From Enterocloster lavalensis (GTDB lineage Bacteria; Bacillota; Clostridia; Lachnospirales; Lachnospiraceae), in assembly GCF_902364025.1 (NCBI RefSeq), contig NZ_CABJCG010000026.1:1-64000 (forward strand): 64,000 bases of DNA. The letters run 5' to 3'. Positions 41,241 to 50,044 of this stretch are shown one piece after another; position 1 is the first letter of the stretch; each line of letters starts with the position of its first letter. The translations under genes and the position numbers were made by a program. The notes under the pieces were generated by a model. That model was not told the origin of the DNA. It did not search any database and worked only from the letters and a program-made list of their open reading frames with translations.

Positions 41241-41978
41241 ATGAATACAATCTACGACAACTGGTCAATGTGGCAGAAGCTGCTCACCATGCTGGAGCAT
41301 CAGTTCGGAAACAAATGTGAATTTATCCTGCATGACCTGACAAAAGATTACAGCCACACCATTGTTGACATCCGCAACGGTTATATCACCAACCGTAAAA
41401 TCGGAGATTGCGGCTCAAACCTCGGGCTGGAAGTGCTGCGTGGGACGGTGGAAAACGGGGACCGCTACAACTACATTGTGAATACGCGGGATGGGAAGCT
41501 TCTGCGCTCCTCCACCATGTTTATCAGCGATGAAAACGGAAAGACCATCGGAAGCCTCTGCATCAACACGGACATCACGGAAACCGTGCGCTTCGAGGAA
41601 TATCTGCGCCAGTACAACCAGTACAGCGTGCCGGCCGCAGCCCAGGCCGCAACCGCCATGGCCCCCGCCGCTCCCGCCCAGCCCGAACCTCCCGCCCACG
41701 AGCCGGAGTTCTTCGCCAACGACGTGTCCCAGCTTCTGGACTACCTGATCGCCGAGGCCGGAAAACAGGTGGGCAAGCCGGTGGAACAGATGCACCGTGA
41801 GGACAAGATCAAGTTCGTGCGTTACCTGGACCAGAAGGGCGCATTTCTGATCACCAAGGCAGCGGAGCGCATCTACGAATATCTGGGGGTATCCCGTTTT
41901 ACCCTGTACAACTATTTAGATATCGTGCGCAAGGAGACAAACGCCGGCGCACCACCACAGGAGGAATCTACATCATGA
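41241..41978 (+). CDS. YheO/DauR-type PAS-HTH transcriptional regulator
   Basis: 245 residues: YheO-like PAS domain (1-~120: CEFILHDLTKDYSHTIVDIRNG; GSLCINTDIT), an Ala/Pro linker (~135-155), and a C-terminal HTH_22 domain (~165-235; YLGVSRFTLYNYLDIVRK). Members such as DauR regulate D-amino acid catabolism and are often linked to RidA. GGAGG lies just before ATG 41241. It overlaps the SDR gene by ATGA. Probable controller of the two-armed cluster through the inverted repeat at 36435-36475. Confidence 0.87.
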   Translation: MNTIYDNWSMWQKLLTMLEHQFGNKCEFILHDLTKDYSHTIVDIRNGYITNRKIGDCGSNLGLEVLRGTVENGDRYNYIVNTRDGKLLRSSTMFISDENGKTIGSLCINTDITETVRFEEYLRQYNQYSVPAAAQAATAMAPAAPAQPEPPAHEPEFFANDVSQLLDYLIAEAGKQVGKPVEQMHREDKIKFVRYLDQKGAFLITKAAERIYEYLGVSRFTLYNYLDIVRKETNAGAPPQEESTS

Positions 41979-42781
41979 ATCTGTCTTATATACAGAAACT
42001 GTTCTGTCTGGACGACCAGAAGGCCGTCGTCACCGGCGCCAGCTCCGGGATCGGACGGGCCATCGCCATATCCCTTGCCAACTTCGGCGCTGAGGTGGCG
42101 CTGCTCGGCCGTTCCGCCGAGGGTCTTAAAGAAACCCACCGGCTCATCGAGGAAGCCGGCGGCGTCTGCGAGGATTATATCGTGGACATTTCCAGCACCG
42201 GTGAGCAGGAGCGGTTTTTCAAAGAATATATCGGAAAACACGGCCGCCTGGACATCTTCATCGCTAACGCGGGCATCAACATCCGCGCCGAGCTGCCGGA
42301 CGCCAGACTGGAGGACATCGAGACGCTGATCCACACCAACTACATCGGCACCATGTTCGGCATGATCCAGGCCGCCAACCAGATGAAGCTTCAGCATTCC
42401 GGCAACATCGTGGTCATCACCTCCATCAACGGCTTGAGCCCCCTCATCAACCAGGCGGTATATTCCAGCATCAAATTCGGCCTGGAAGGCGCCATGCGCT
42501 GTCTGGCCGGAAGCATGGCGGAGTACGGCGTGCGCGTCAACAGCTGCGCCCCCGGCTGCGTCCACTCCGCGGGCAACCGCCACATCTTTGACAAGGAAAA
42601 TTTCCGCAAAGCCAAGGAGGCCGCCATTCCACTTGGCAAAATCGGAGACCCCGAGGACATCGGCGACGTGGTCGCCACCATGGTCAGCGACGCCTACCGC
42701 TTCATGACCGGCAGCACCATTCTGGTGGACGGCGGGGAACTGATGCGGCCGAAGCAGAAGCAGCCGCAGGTGGATTCGTAA
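41975..42781 (+). CDS. Short-chain dehydrogenase/reductase (SDR)
   Basis: 268 residues, classical SDR. Cofactor loop TGASSGIG (20-27), NAG (98-100), catalytic S150, Y163 and K167 (YSSIKFG). It reduces or oxidises a carbonyl/hydroxyl with NAD(P)H in the cytoplasm. Last gene of the plus arm, coupled by overlap to the regulator, followed by a bidirectional terminator. An unusual C-terminal tail (RPKQKQPQVDS) is present. Confidence 0.92.
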   Translation: MNLSYIQKLFCLDDQKAVVTGASSGIGRAIAISLANFGAEVALLGRSAEGLKETHRLIEEAGGVCEDYIVDISSTGEQERFFKEYIGKHGRLDIFIANAGINIRAELPDARLEDIETLIHTNYIGTMFGMIQAANQMKLQHSGNIVVITSINGLSPLINQAVYSSIKFGLEGAMRCLAGSMAEYGVRVNSCAPGCVHSAGNRHIFDKENFRKAKEAAIPLGKIGDPEDIGDVVATMVSDAYRFMTGSTILVDGGELMRPKQKQPQVDS

Positions 42782-42901
42782 CACCGGCCGCGGCACGAAT
42801 TCCGCCGCCTACGGCCCGCCATTCGCCCGCAGGTTCTTCAGGCGGCACACTGCATCCAGACAATCGCCCGCAGTCTGCGCCAGCGGCTCATTGCATTCAA
42901 C

Positions 42902-42953
42902 AAAAAACGAGACGGAACCAGGCTCACATCAGCCCAGTCCCATCTCGTTTTTT
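42902..42953. terminator. Bidirectional terminator between the SDR and recJ genes
   Basis: AAAAAACGAGA (42902-42912) pairs with TCTCGTTTTTT (42943-42953), with inner GGCT/AGCC pairing. Serves both converging units. Confidence 0.82.
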
Positions 42954-42979
42954 CCAATTTATGTAATATCCCAGCTCTT

Positions 42980-44704
42980 CTACCGGAATTTCCAATTCCT
43001 AACAACTAATTGCAACGTCCGATTCCCGTTATACTCATTCACCGACGGATAATAAATCACATCCATCATCCTGCTTCTCCCCATCTCAGCCACAAACTCG
43101 TCCCCATCCGTAAACACCACGGCATCCATTGCCAGACCGCGCTCGTTGACCAAATTCAGCTTCACCACGTTCCGGTTCTTCCCCATAACGCGTGAACTGC
43201 GGATCACCATGCCCTTCTGTGCAAACTGGGGCTTCTCGTTTCCCTGCCCGAAGGGCTCCAAAAGCTCCAGCTCCTCAATCAGGGCTTCGTTGACGTACTC
43301 AAACGGCATGGCCACGTCGATCCATATTTTCGGAATAAAATCCTCCTCCGTCAGCTTCGCGTTCTCATTGAGGCGGCGGCGGAATTCGTCCACCTTCTCC
43401 TCCGGCAGGGAAAATCCCGCGGCCATGGGGTGCCCGCCGAATTTGGTCAGCAGGTCCTTCACCTCCACCAGGGCGTTGAACATGTGGTAGGCCTCGATGG
43501 ACCGCCCGGAACCCTTGGCCCCGTCCTCGGACCGGGTGAGAATCAGCGTGGGCTTGTTGTACCGCTCCCGGATTCTGCCCGCCACGATCCCGGCCAGGGA
43601 CTCATGGCAGTCCGGCAGGAACACCACCAGCACTTTATCGTTTAAATAGCGCTCCTCCACCAGGGCCACCGCCTGATCCACGCCCTGCTGGGTCATGTCC
43701 TTGCGCTGGTCGTTCAGCTCCTTCAGTTCCAGGGCCAGGCGGTCCGCCTCCCCCTCATCCTCACAGAGCAGCAGAGACAGCGCCAGCTTAGCCGTCTGCA
43801 AACGTCCCCCGGCATTTAAACAGGGGCCGATCACAAAGCCGATGTGGTAGGCGCTGATAGCCTTCGGGTCCAGATTGTTCTTCTCGATCAGCTTTCGGAT
43901 TCCCAGATTCTTCGAGATTCCCAGGCGTTTTAAGCCCTCCTTCACCACGATGCGGTTCTCATCCTGGAGCTTCATCACGTCGCCCACCGTGGCGATGGCC
44001 GCGAACTCCAGCATTTCCAGCCACTCATCCCTGGGCACTCCGGTCCGCTCGTACATCACCTGGATCAGCTTGTAGGCCACCATGGCCCCGCAGATCGCCC
44101 CGTTGGGGTAACGGCTGTCCCTGCGCTTAGGGTTCACCAGAGCGTCCGCCGGGGGCAGCAGGTCCCGCTCGCCGCCCACGCCGTCATCCACGGTCTGGAT
44201 GTCGTGGTGGTCGGTGATCACCGCGGTCATTCCCAGCTCCTTCGCCAGCTCAAACTGGCTCACCGCCGCGATGCCGTTGTCGCAGGTCAGGATGGTGTCC
44301 ACCCCGTCTGCCGAGGCCGCCCGGATAATGGACTCGTTGATCCCGTAGCCGTCCTTCACCCGGTCCGGTATCTCATAGTCCACGGCCGCCCCAAGGCGCT
44401 TCAGGCCCCGGTACAGGATGTAGGTGGAGCAGACCCCGTCGATGTCGTAGTCCCCCACGATGCGGATTCTGGCCCCTGCGTCGATCTTCCCTTCCAGGAT
44501 TTTCACCGCCCGTTCCATGTCCGGCAGCAGGCGCGGATCGTACATCTGGTCCACGTTCCCGAAGAGATAACGCCCGATGGCCTCCTCCCCCACCACGTCC
44601 CGGTTGCGGATAATCCGCGCCGTCACCGGGCTGATGTGGAATTTCGTCCCGATCTCATTAAAATCCGCCTTCTTGGCGTGCAGCATCCATTTCGATTCTA
44701 TCAT
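42980..44704 (-). CDS. recJ: Single-stranded-DNA-specific exonuclease RecJ
   Basis: 574 residues from the preferred start. DHH/DHHA1 protein with metal motifs DYDIDG (85-90) and DHH (165-167), DHHA1 domain with GKGSGRSIEAYHMF-like and GGHPMAAGFS, then an OB-fold domain with PFGQGNEKP. It degrades single-stranded DNA 5' to 3' in repair and recombination. ATG at 44704 (GGGAG upstream) gives normal length; the frame is open a further 58 codons to 44878, through a GC-rich structured leader. Confidence 0.94.
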   Translation of the reverse strand: MIESKWMLHAKKADFNEIGTKFHISPVTARIIRNRDVVGEEAIGRYLFGNVDQMYDPRLLPDMERAVKILEGKIDAGARIRIVGDYDIDGVCSTYILYRGLKRLGAAVDYEIPDRVKDGYGINESIIRAASADGVDTILTCDNGIAAVSQFELAKELGMTAVITDHHDIQTVDDGVGGERDLLPPADALVNPKRRDSRYPNGAICGAMVAYKLIQVMYERTGVPRDEWLEMLEFAAIATVGDVMKLQDENRIVVKEGLKRLGISKNLGIRKLIEKNNLDPKAISAYHIGFVIGPCLNAGGRLQTAKLALSLLLCEDEGEADRLALELKELNDQRKDMTQQGVDQAVALVEERYLNDKVLVVFLPDCHESLAGIVAGRIRERYNKPTLILTRSEDGAKGSGRSIEAYHMFNALVEVKDLLTKFGGHPMAAGFSLPEEKVDEFRRRLNENAKLTEEDFIPKIWIDVAMPFEYVNEALIEELELLEPFGQGNEKPQFAQKGMVIRSSRVMGKNRNVVKLNLVNERGLAMDAVVFTDGDEFVAEMGRSRMMDVIYYPSVNEYNGNRTLQLVVRNWKFR

Positions 44705-44843
44705 TTGTTCTCCCATTTCTTCTATGTATATGTAATTCAGATATAACAGCCAGCGTTTCCGGCGCGCGGTCAAACGCCGCCCCCTGTCCATTTCCATGCC
44801 CAAAGGGAACTCCACGGCCAAACGCGCCTCAGGCCGCGCAGGA

Positions 44844-44946
44844 GGGCCGGGGAAGCTCTGCGGCGCAGCTTCCTGCACCTCCGTTCCCCGGCCCGCGTCA
44901 CCATGGCCCTGTCTGCCATTATAGCTGAATTTTGTAAAATGGGCAA
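44844..44946 (-). promoter_or_regulatory. recJ promoter and large structured 5' leader
   Basis: TTGCCC (44941-44946), 17 bp, TATAAT (44918-44923). The predicted transcript has a ~200-nt leader beginning with a strong stem-loop: TTCCCCGGCCC (44884-44894) pairs with GGGCCGGGGAA (44844-44854), enclosing a second GAAGCT/AGCTTC hairpin. Most of 44705-44910 is leader with no other feature. Confidence 0.65.
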
Positions 44947-44963
44947 GGCGGGATTCATTTTCC

Positions 44964-46340
44964 CTAATCCGTCAACAACTTCCTCGTCTTCCATCTCCCG
45001 CTCACATAATACCCCACGCAGATACACCCCGGCAGAATCCGTGAGCAGGCCACGCCCCACCATATGCCGATATATCCCATATGGAACACGCTCATAAACA
45101 GTAAGCTGAGGCCGATCTTGCAGATCACGCCGTCCAGCAGGCCCAGGAAAAATCCCAGCTCCACAAACCCGCAGCCGGTTACCATAGCCTGGAAGGACCC
45201 GGTCACCGAGGAGGCGAAAAAGTGCAGGATAAAGATTCTCAAAAATGTGGCCCCGAGATCGATCACCGCCTCGTCGTTGGTAAAAATCCCAAAAATCTGA
45301 TGGGGGAAGAAAATGCACAGGCAGGCGGAGAAGGCGGCGCAGACCATGGCGGCCGTCACCGTGCAGATCGTAGTTTTCCCCGCGCGTTCCGTCTTGCGCG
45401 CCCCCAGATTCTGTCCGATCATGGAGGCGGAGGCCGTATCGATGCCCTGGATAAACACCTCCAGGAACTTCTGGAGCTTATTCCCCACGCTGTTTGTGGC
45501 CGACACCACCAGGCCGTAAGCGTTGGCGCTGGAATTCACCCACAACATACCGAAACGCACGAACATGCTCCGCACCACCTGGGGGATACCCAGTCGGACC
45601 AGAATCCATAGAATCTCCCGGTCCAGCTTCAGATAAGAGAGTTTCAGCTCAAAATCAAACCGTTCCCGCTTCTTCCACATGAACAGAAACGCCGCGATAA
45701 ACGCTCCCATCTGGGAGGCGGTGGTGGCGATTGCCGTGCCCGCGGCCTCCAGATGGAATACCACTACCAGCAGAATATCCAGCACAATATTCACCGTGGC
45801 CGCCACCAAAATAAAATACAGGGGCCGCTTCGACTCGCCCATTCCCCTCAAAATACCGCAAACCGCGTTGTACCCGAAAATGAACGGATATCCCAGCGCT
45901 GTGATCATCATATAGTTAGCCGCCTGCCCCATGGCCTCCGGCGGGCAGTTTAACAGTTCCAGAATCGTCCGGTGAAAGAAAAACGCCGCAAACACCAGGG
46001 CCACCGAAATCATCATCATAAAGCTCAGCAGCGTGCCCACCGTCTGCTTGATTTTCCGGTCCGCCTTTGCGCCGAACAGCTGCGCGATGTAAATCTGCCC
46101 GGCCGTGGAGAATCCCATAGCCACCGGAGTTACCAGATCCGCCATTTCTCCGCCGGTATTCACTCCCACGGTTCCAATATTTCCCACATACTGGCCGATC
46201 ACAATCAGGTCCACCATGGAATACAGCTGCTGCACCAGATTGGTCAGCACAATGGGAATTGCAAAAAGCAAAAGCCCCCTCATGATGGGGCCTTCCGTCA
46301 GGTTGGTCCCCACCTTGTCCTTGCGCACTGCCTGTGTCAA
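44964..46340 (-). CDS. MATE-family multidrug/cation efflux transporter
   Basis: About 458 residues with 12 predicted helices and the two-fold MATE repeat (IPIVLTNLVQQLYSMVDLIVIGQYVG; later LGIPQVVRSMFVRFGMLWVNSSAN). It exports drugs or metabolites with Na+ or H+ coupling. The most likely start is TTG at 46340, because AAGGAG is 8 nt upstream; the GTG at 46349 would overlap that site. Separate from the PTS operon to its right by a complex hairpin region (46382-46451). Confidence 0.9.
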   Translation of the reverse strand: MTQAVRKDKVGTNLTEGPIMRGLLLFAIPIVLTNLVQQLYSMVDLIVIGQYVGNIGTVGVNTGGEMADLVTPVAMGFSTAGQIYIAQLFGAKADRKIKQTVGTLLSFMMMISVALVFAAFFFHRTILELLNCPPEAMGQAANYMMITALGYPFIFGYNAVCGILRGMGESKRPLYFILVAATVNIVLDILLVVVFHLEAAGTAIATTASQMGAFIAAFLFMWKKRERFDFELKLSYLKLDREILWILVRLGIPQVVRSMFVRFGMLWVNSSANAYGLVVSATNSVGNKLQKFLEVFIQGIDTASASMIGQNLGARKTERAGKTTICTVTAAMVCAAFSACLCIFFPHQIFGIFTNDEAVIDLGATFLRIFILHFFASSVTGSFQAMVTGCGFVELGFFLGLLDGVICKIGLSLLFMSVFHMGYIGIWWGVACSRILPGCICVGYYVSGRWKTRKLLTD

Positions 46341-46448
46341 CGTTATCACTCCTTTTATCCAATCTTCATGTCGTTAAGCCGTAACAGCCCGGGCGGCATA
46401 CAGGCGGACCTGCCGCCGCGTCCCATACATTTTTCCCGCCAAGGGCTG

Positions 46449-47108
46449 TTATGACAGGTAGTCAAGAATTTCCCCGATTTGAGTAATGATAACGTCCGCC
46501 ATCCGTTGATCAATCGCTCCGTCCCGATCCCTCAGGGCAATTACCATGGCCCCCGCGGCTTTACCGGCCCGGATTCCAATGGCGGAATCCTCCACAACCA
46601 GACATTCCCCGGGCGCCGCTCCCAGCTGCTCCATGGCGTACCGGTACACGCAGGGGTCCGGCTTTCTGCGCCCCAGGTCAAAGGCCGGCGCGATACAGTC
46701 AAAATACCCCAGAATCCCGCACTCCTCCAGCGCCCCGCGCAGCCGCTCCCGGCCGGAATTGGACGCCACCGCAATCTGGATTCCCCTGTCCTTCACCGCC
46801 TCAAGAGTACCGGCGATTCCGGGCGTCATGACCGCCCCATAGGCGGGCATGGGCGGCCGGTACCCCAGCACCTGATCCCTCACCTGCCGGTACCGCTCCT
46901 GGCCTCCGAAAATCCGGTCCAGAATGGCTTCCTTTTCCCCAATCACTCCTCCGGCCAGGCGGTAAATCTCACGCGAACCGGCCCGAAGCCCCAGCTCCCC
47001 GAAATACTCCATCATCCGGTCCAGCTTGTAGGTCTCCGTCTGGCAGATCACGCCGTCAAAATCCAGGAGCAGCGCCCTTACCGGGCCGTCACTCTTCCGT
47101 CTCATCAT
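46449..47108 (-). CDS. HAD-superfamily phosphatase/phosphomutase (beta-phosphoglucomutase-like)
   Basis: 219 residues. HAD motif I LDFDGV (D16, D18), motif II VASNSG, motif III lysine in GRRKPDP, motif IV VVEDSAIGIRAG. A helical cap (residues ~22-90) places it with beta-phosphoglucomutase-like and sugar-phosphatase proteins. It is the last gene of the mannose-type PTS operon and overlaps the IIA gene, so it likely dephosphorylates or rearranges the sugar phosphate formed by that PTS. Confidence 0.88.
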   Translation of the reverse strand: MMRRKSDGPVRALLLDFDGVICQTETYKLDRMMEYFGELGLRAGSREIYRLAGGVIGEKEAILDRIFGGQERYRQVRDQVLGYRPPMPAYGAVMTPGIAGTLEAVKDRGIQIAVASNSGRERLRGALEECGILGYFDCIAPAFDLGRRKPDPCVYRYAMEQLGAAPGECLVVEDSAIGIRAGKAAGAMVIALRDRDGAIDQRMADVIITQIGEILDYLS

Positions 47109-47505
47109 AGGCCTGTGCGTTTAAAATCACCTTCACATCCGAAATCCCCGAGCGGGCGCTCTCCACCAGCGCCGCCACATCGATCTCCCCGGCCATGCGG
47201 GCGGTCAGAAGCTCCAGCAGAACCGGGAAATTCATCCCGGAAATCAGATCGGTCCGGTCGTCCAGCAGCCGGGCCGCCTGGTTGCAGGGCGTTCCCCCGA
47301 ACAGGTCCGCCAGAATCACCGCGCCCTCCCCGGTATCCACCTTCTCAATGGCGCGTTTCAATTCCTCCGCAAACTCGTCCGGGGACGAATCCTGCCGCAG
47401 ACAACAGTATTCCAGCTGTTCGATGGAATCCCCCATGAAAAAAGTAGCCGCGTCGGCCAGCCCCCGGGCCAGGGACCCGTGGCTGAGTAATACTATCCCT
47501 TTCAT
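47089..47505 (-). CDS. PTS mannose-family IIA component
   Basis: 138 residues, EIIA-Man fold, with the phospho-histidine H9 in IVLLSHGSLARG and the family LADLFGGTPCNQAA signature. It passes phosphate from HPr to the separate IIB. Stop overlaps the HAD gene. Sugar specificity not given. Confidence 0.92.
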   Translation of the reverse strand: MKGIVLLSHGSLARGLADAATFFMGDSIEQLEYCCLRQDSSPDEFAEELKRAIEKVDTGEGAVILADLFGGTPCNQAARLLDDRTDLISGMNFPVLLELLTARMAGEIDVAALVESARSGISDVKVILNAQAYDETEE

Positions 47506-47522
47506 CGCAACATCTCCTCACT

Positions 47523-47780
47523 CTATTTCGTTTGTTTCCGCCTGATCGCCAGCGCCAGGAGCGTTCCCCCCGCCGCGCAGGCCGCCACCACCGCGATGGT
47601 CATCAAAAGCAGCAGCTTTTCCTCGTAAGTCCCCGCCTGAAACGCCTGGACGCCCACGCCCTGGGCCGCCAGATTGAGAAGCATCGCCAGGGCGCAGCCC
47701 GCGCAGACCAACAGATAGGCGTACAACGAGCCCGTATTTATTTTTGTCAGAAAATGCACCACTCCTGTTTTTGCGCTCAA
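47523..47780 (-). CDS. Small two-helix membrane protein within the PTS operon
   Basis: 85 residues: a short polar start (SAKTGVVHFLTKINTG), helix 1 (~18-40, YAYLLVCAGCALAMLLNLAA), a 15-residue polar loop, helix 2 (~56-78), Arg/Lys end. No family recognised. Start is a TTG at 47780 with AAGGGAT upstream. It lies between the IIB and IIA genes, where no subunit is normally found, with 17 nt to the IIA gene. May be an accessory of this PTS. Moderately sure it is real. Confidence 0.65.
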   Translation of the reverse strand: MSAKTGVVHFLTKINTGSLYAYLLVCAGCALAMLLNLAAQGVGVQAFQAGTYEEKLLLLMTIAVVAACAAGGTLLALAIRRKQTK

Positions 47781-47810
47781 ATCCGATCCCTTCTTTCCAT
47801 TTTTCAGGTA

Positions 47811-47840
47811 AAAGCGAACCTGGCAATTCGGGTTCGCTTT
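47811..47840 (-). terminator. Attenuator-like hairpin between IIB and the small membrane protein genes
   Basis: AAAGCGAACC (47811-47820) pairs perfectly with GGTTCGCTTT (47831-47840). On the minus strand it is followed by TTTT-ACC. Partial termination would lower IIA/HAD relative to IIB/IIC/IID. Confidence 0.65.
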
Positions 47841-47853
47841 TTGTCACACTTCC

Positions 47854-48351
47854 TTAAGACTTTTTCAGCGCGGCTTCCAGCATCGGCATGAAGGGGGACG
47901 GCGCCTCGGAGGGAACCATCTGGGAATAGAGCTTGTAACCCAGCCCGCTCAGATAGTTGAAATTCTCCACATCCGCTTCCGTCACGCAGATATTTTTACT
48001 CACCCGTTTCTTGTTCGCCCCGTTGGACATGTTGCCCACCGTGATATCCGCCTCCAGCTCATAGCCGCCGCGGATCAGATCGCAGAGGCACTGGGGCGTT
48101 TTGGTGACAATGGTGATGCGCTCCCTGCCGTACTTCCCGCTCACCAGATTTGCCGCGGCCTTCTCCGCCTCCAGAACGCTAAGCTTCACCCCGGTGGGGC
48201 AGGCGATCTTCAGAACCGATTTGAGGATCGGATCGTTGGCGGACTTGGAGTCGATTACCATAATGCGGTTGCAGTTCCACGCTCCCTGCCACAGGGTGGC
48301 CACCTGGCCGTGGATCAGCCGCTCATCAATACGAATTGCACATACGCCCAT
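47854..48351 (-). CDS. PTS mannose/fructose/sorbose-family IIB component
   Basis: 165 residues. The IIB-Man start RIDERLIHGQVATLW places phospho-histidine H14 in its usual context. It phosphorylates the sugar during transport through IIC/IID. A short gap separates it from IID. Confidence 0.93.
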   Translation of the reverse strand: MGVCAIRIDERLIHGQVATLWQGAWNCNRIMVIDSKSANDPILKSVLKIACPTGVKLSVLEAEKAAANLVSGKYGRERITIVTKTPQCLCDLIRGGYELEADITVGNMSNGANKKRVSKNICVTEADVENFNYLSGLGYKLYSQMVPSEAPSPFMPMLEAALKKS

Positions 48352-48381
48352 ATTTATTCTCCTAACTGAATATTCTTACGT

Positions 48382-49179
48382 TTACAGAATCCCAATCCAG
48401 GTCAGAACGATGCAGACCGCGATAATCAGCCACACCATCTTGACCGTGGTCATTTTCCTGGTTCCCAGCCCCTTGTAGATCAGCGCGGTCACGCCTGCGG
48501 GCAGAAGGTACGGGAAAATGGCGTCCAAAATCGCCTGGATCGACTGCTGCGCCTCCCCGTATGTAAACACAAAGGGGATGTTGATCTTGATGGTGGAAGG
48601 CACCATACAGCCCACCACAACCAGGCCCATGATGGTGACCGCGGTGGTCAGGCCCTTGATCATATCCTGCTTGGTGGTGATAAAGGAAACGCCCTGTTTG
48701 TAGCCTTCCATAAAGAACCAGTAACGCACGAAGCCGTTGCAGAACAGGCAGAGCGCGATACATAAAAGCAGCCCGACCACGGAATTTTCCAGCGCCATAT
48801 ATCCGGCAAGGGAGCCGAAAATGACCTTGGCGCTGACCTTGAAAATGGAGTCCCCCAGTCCCGCGAAGGGTCCCATCAGGCCGGTTCTCAGCGCCACCGC
48901 CGTCTCTGTGATCTCCGGCGTCTCGCTCTCCTCCAGCGCCAGGCTGGCGCCGTGAATGATCTGGCCCATGGTATTTTCCGTGTTGTAGAAGGTGGACAGG
49001 TACTGTTCCGTCTTCTGCGCGATCAGCTCGTCGTCGCCCTCATAAATCTTCTTGATCGCCGGGGTGATAAACTGCGCGAAACCCGCAGACTGCATGGTCT
49101 CATAGTTGAAGCTCTGCCACTGGTAGCAGAAGCTGCGCAGCATTGCCCGTTTAATATCGCTTTTTGTCAATTTACTCAT
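48382..49179 (-). CDS. PTS mannose-family IID component
   Basis: 265 residues with the EIID-AGA signature (RSFCYQWQSFNYETMQSAGFA; LRTGLMGPFAGLGDSIF) and a C-terminal set of helices. Membrane partner of IIC. ATG at 49179 overlaps the IIC stop by 8 nt and follows GGGAGGTG. Confidence 0.93.
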   Translation of the reverse strand: MSKLTKSDIKRAMLRSFCYQWQSFNYETMQSAGFAQFITPAIKKIYEGDDELIAQKTEQYLSTFYNTENTMGQIIHGASLALEESETPEITETAVALRTGLMGPFAGLGDSIFKVSAKVIFGSLAGYMALENSVVGLLLCIALCLFCNGFVRYWFFMEGYKQGVSFITTKQDMIKGLTTAVTIMGLVVVGCMVPSTIKINIPFVFTYGEAQQSIQAILDAIFPYLLPAGVTALIYKGLGTRKMTTVKMVWLIIAVCIVLTWIGIL

Positions 49180-49942
49180 CACCGACACCTCCCATGTTCT
49201 GGACTTCAGCAATCTTATTGTTGGTGTAATACGCGATCATTGCCAGCGCGATGCCGATCAGGGCCGCGCCCAGCGCTCCGATTCCAAAGTACGCGAACAG
49301 CACGAAACCGATAATCACATACTGGAAGTTCCCCTTGATGTTCATGGAGCGCAGCAGGATTGCAAAGCCGATTGCGGGAAGCATATTTCCTGCGTTCTTG
49401 AATCCGGCTAAAAGCCAGGCGGGGATAAAGTTGTTGACCGCTTCCACAATGGGAGCGCCCGCCACAAACAGGATCAGCAGCGGCAGGGGCGCGGTCAGAA
49501 GAATGCGGGGCCACAGGCCGATATGGATCCAGCGGACCGCCGTGTCCACATCCTTGGCTCTGGCGCACTCCTGGGCCTTGTGCAGGAAGAACGATCCGCT
49601 CATCTTCGCCAGCACATCCAGGGTGGAGGCCAGGGTCGCCACCACAATTCCCACCGCCATACCGGTTTCCATGTTGGTCACCGCTCCGAAGGCCACGCCA
49701 ACCACAACTCCCATATTGTAGTTGGGCACCGTGGAGCCGCCCAACGGGTTTAAGCCGATGTTCATCAGCTCGTAGGTGCCGCCCAGGTAAAAGCCCGTGG
49801 CCACATCCCCCATAATCAGGCCGGTTGCCAGCCCGTTTAAGACCACGCCGCCGGCAACCAGTCCGAAGCCCGTAGCGCTTGTGATTACGTTGTACAACGT
49901 AAACCATAAAATAATTAATACGATCTGAGGTACCGTAAACAT
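49172..49942 (-). CDS. PTS mannose/sorbose-family IIC component
   Basis: 256 residues, about 7-8 helices, EII-Sor pattern (GLATGLIMGDVATGFYLGG; ELMNIGLNPLGGSTVPNY). Forms the sugar channel with IID. About 100 bp separate it from the ceramidase-like gene upstream; that gap contains a CCCGGC/GCCGGG hairpin but no clear promoter. Confidence 0.93.
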   Translation of the reverse strand: MFTVPQIVLIILWFTLYNVITSATGFGLVAGGVVLNGLATGLIMGDVATGFYLGGTYELMNIGLNPLGGSTVPNYNMGVVVGVAFGAVTNMETGMAVGIVVATLASTLDVLAKMSGSFFLHKAQECARAKDVDTAVRWIHIGLWPRILLTAPLPLLILFVAGAPIVEAVNNFIPAWLLAGFKNAGNMLPAIGFAILLRSMNIKGNFQYVIIGFVLFAYFGIGALGAALIGIALAMIAYYTNNKIAEVQNMGGVGDE

Positions 49943-50044
49943 AGTAATTCCCCTCTCCTTCTCTTTTTTACATGGTTGTTATCTGCATCCCCGGCTGCCG
50001 GGCGCGGCCGCTCTCCCCGCTGCCGGAAAATCCATTCCTCTTGT

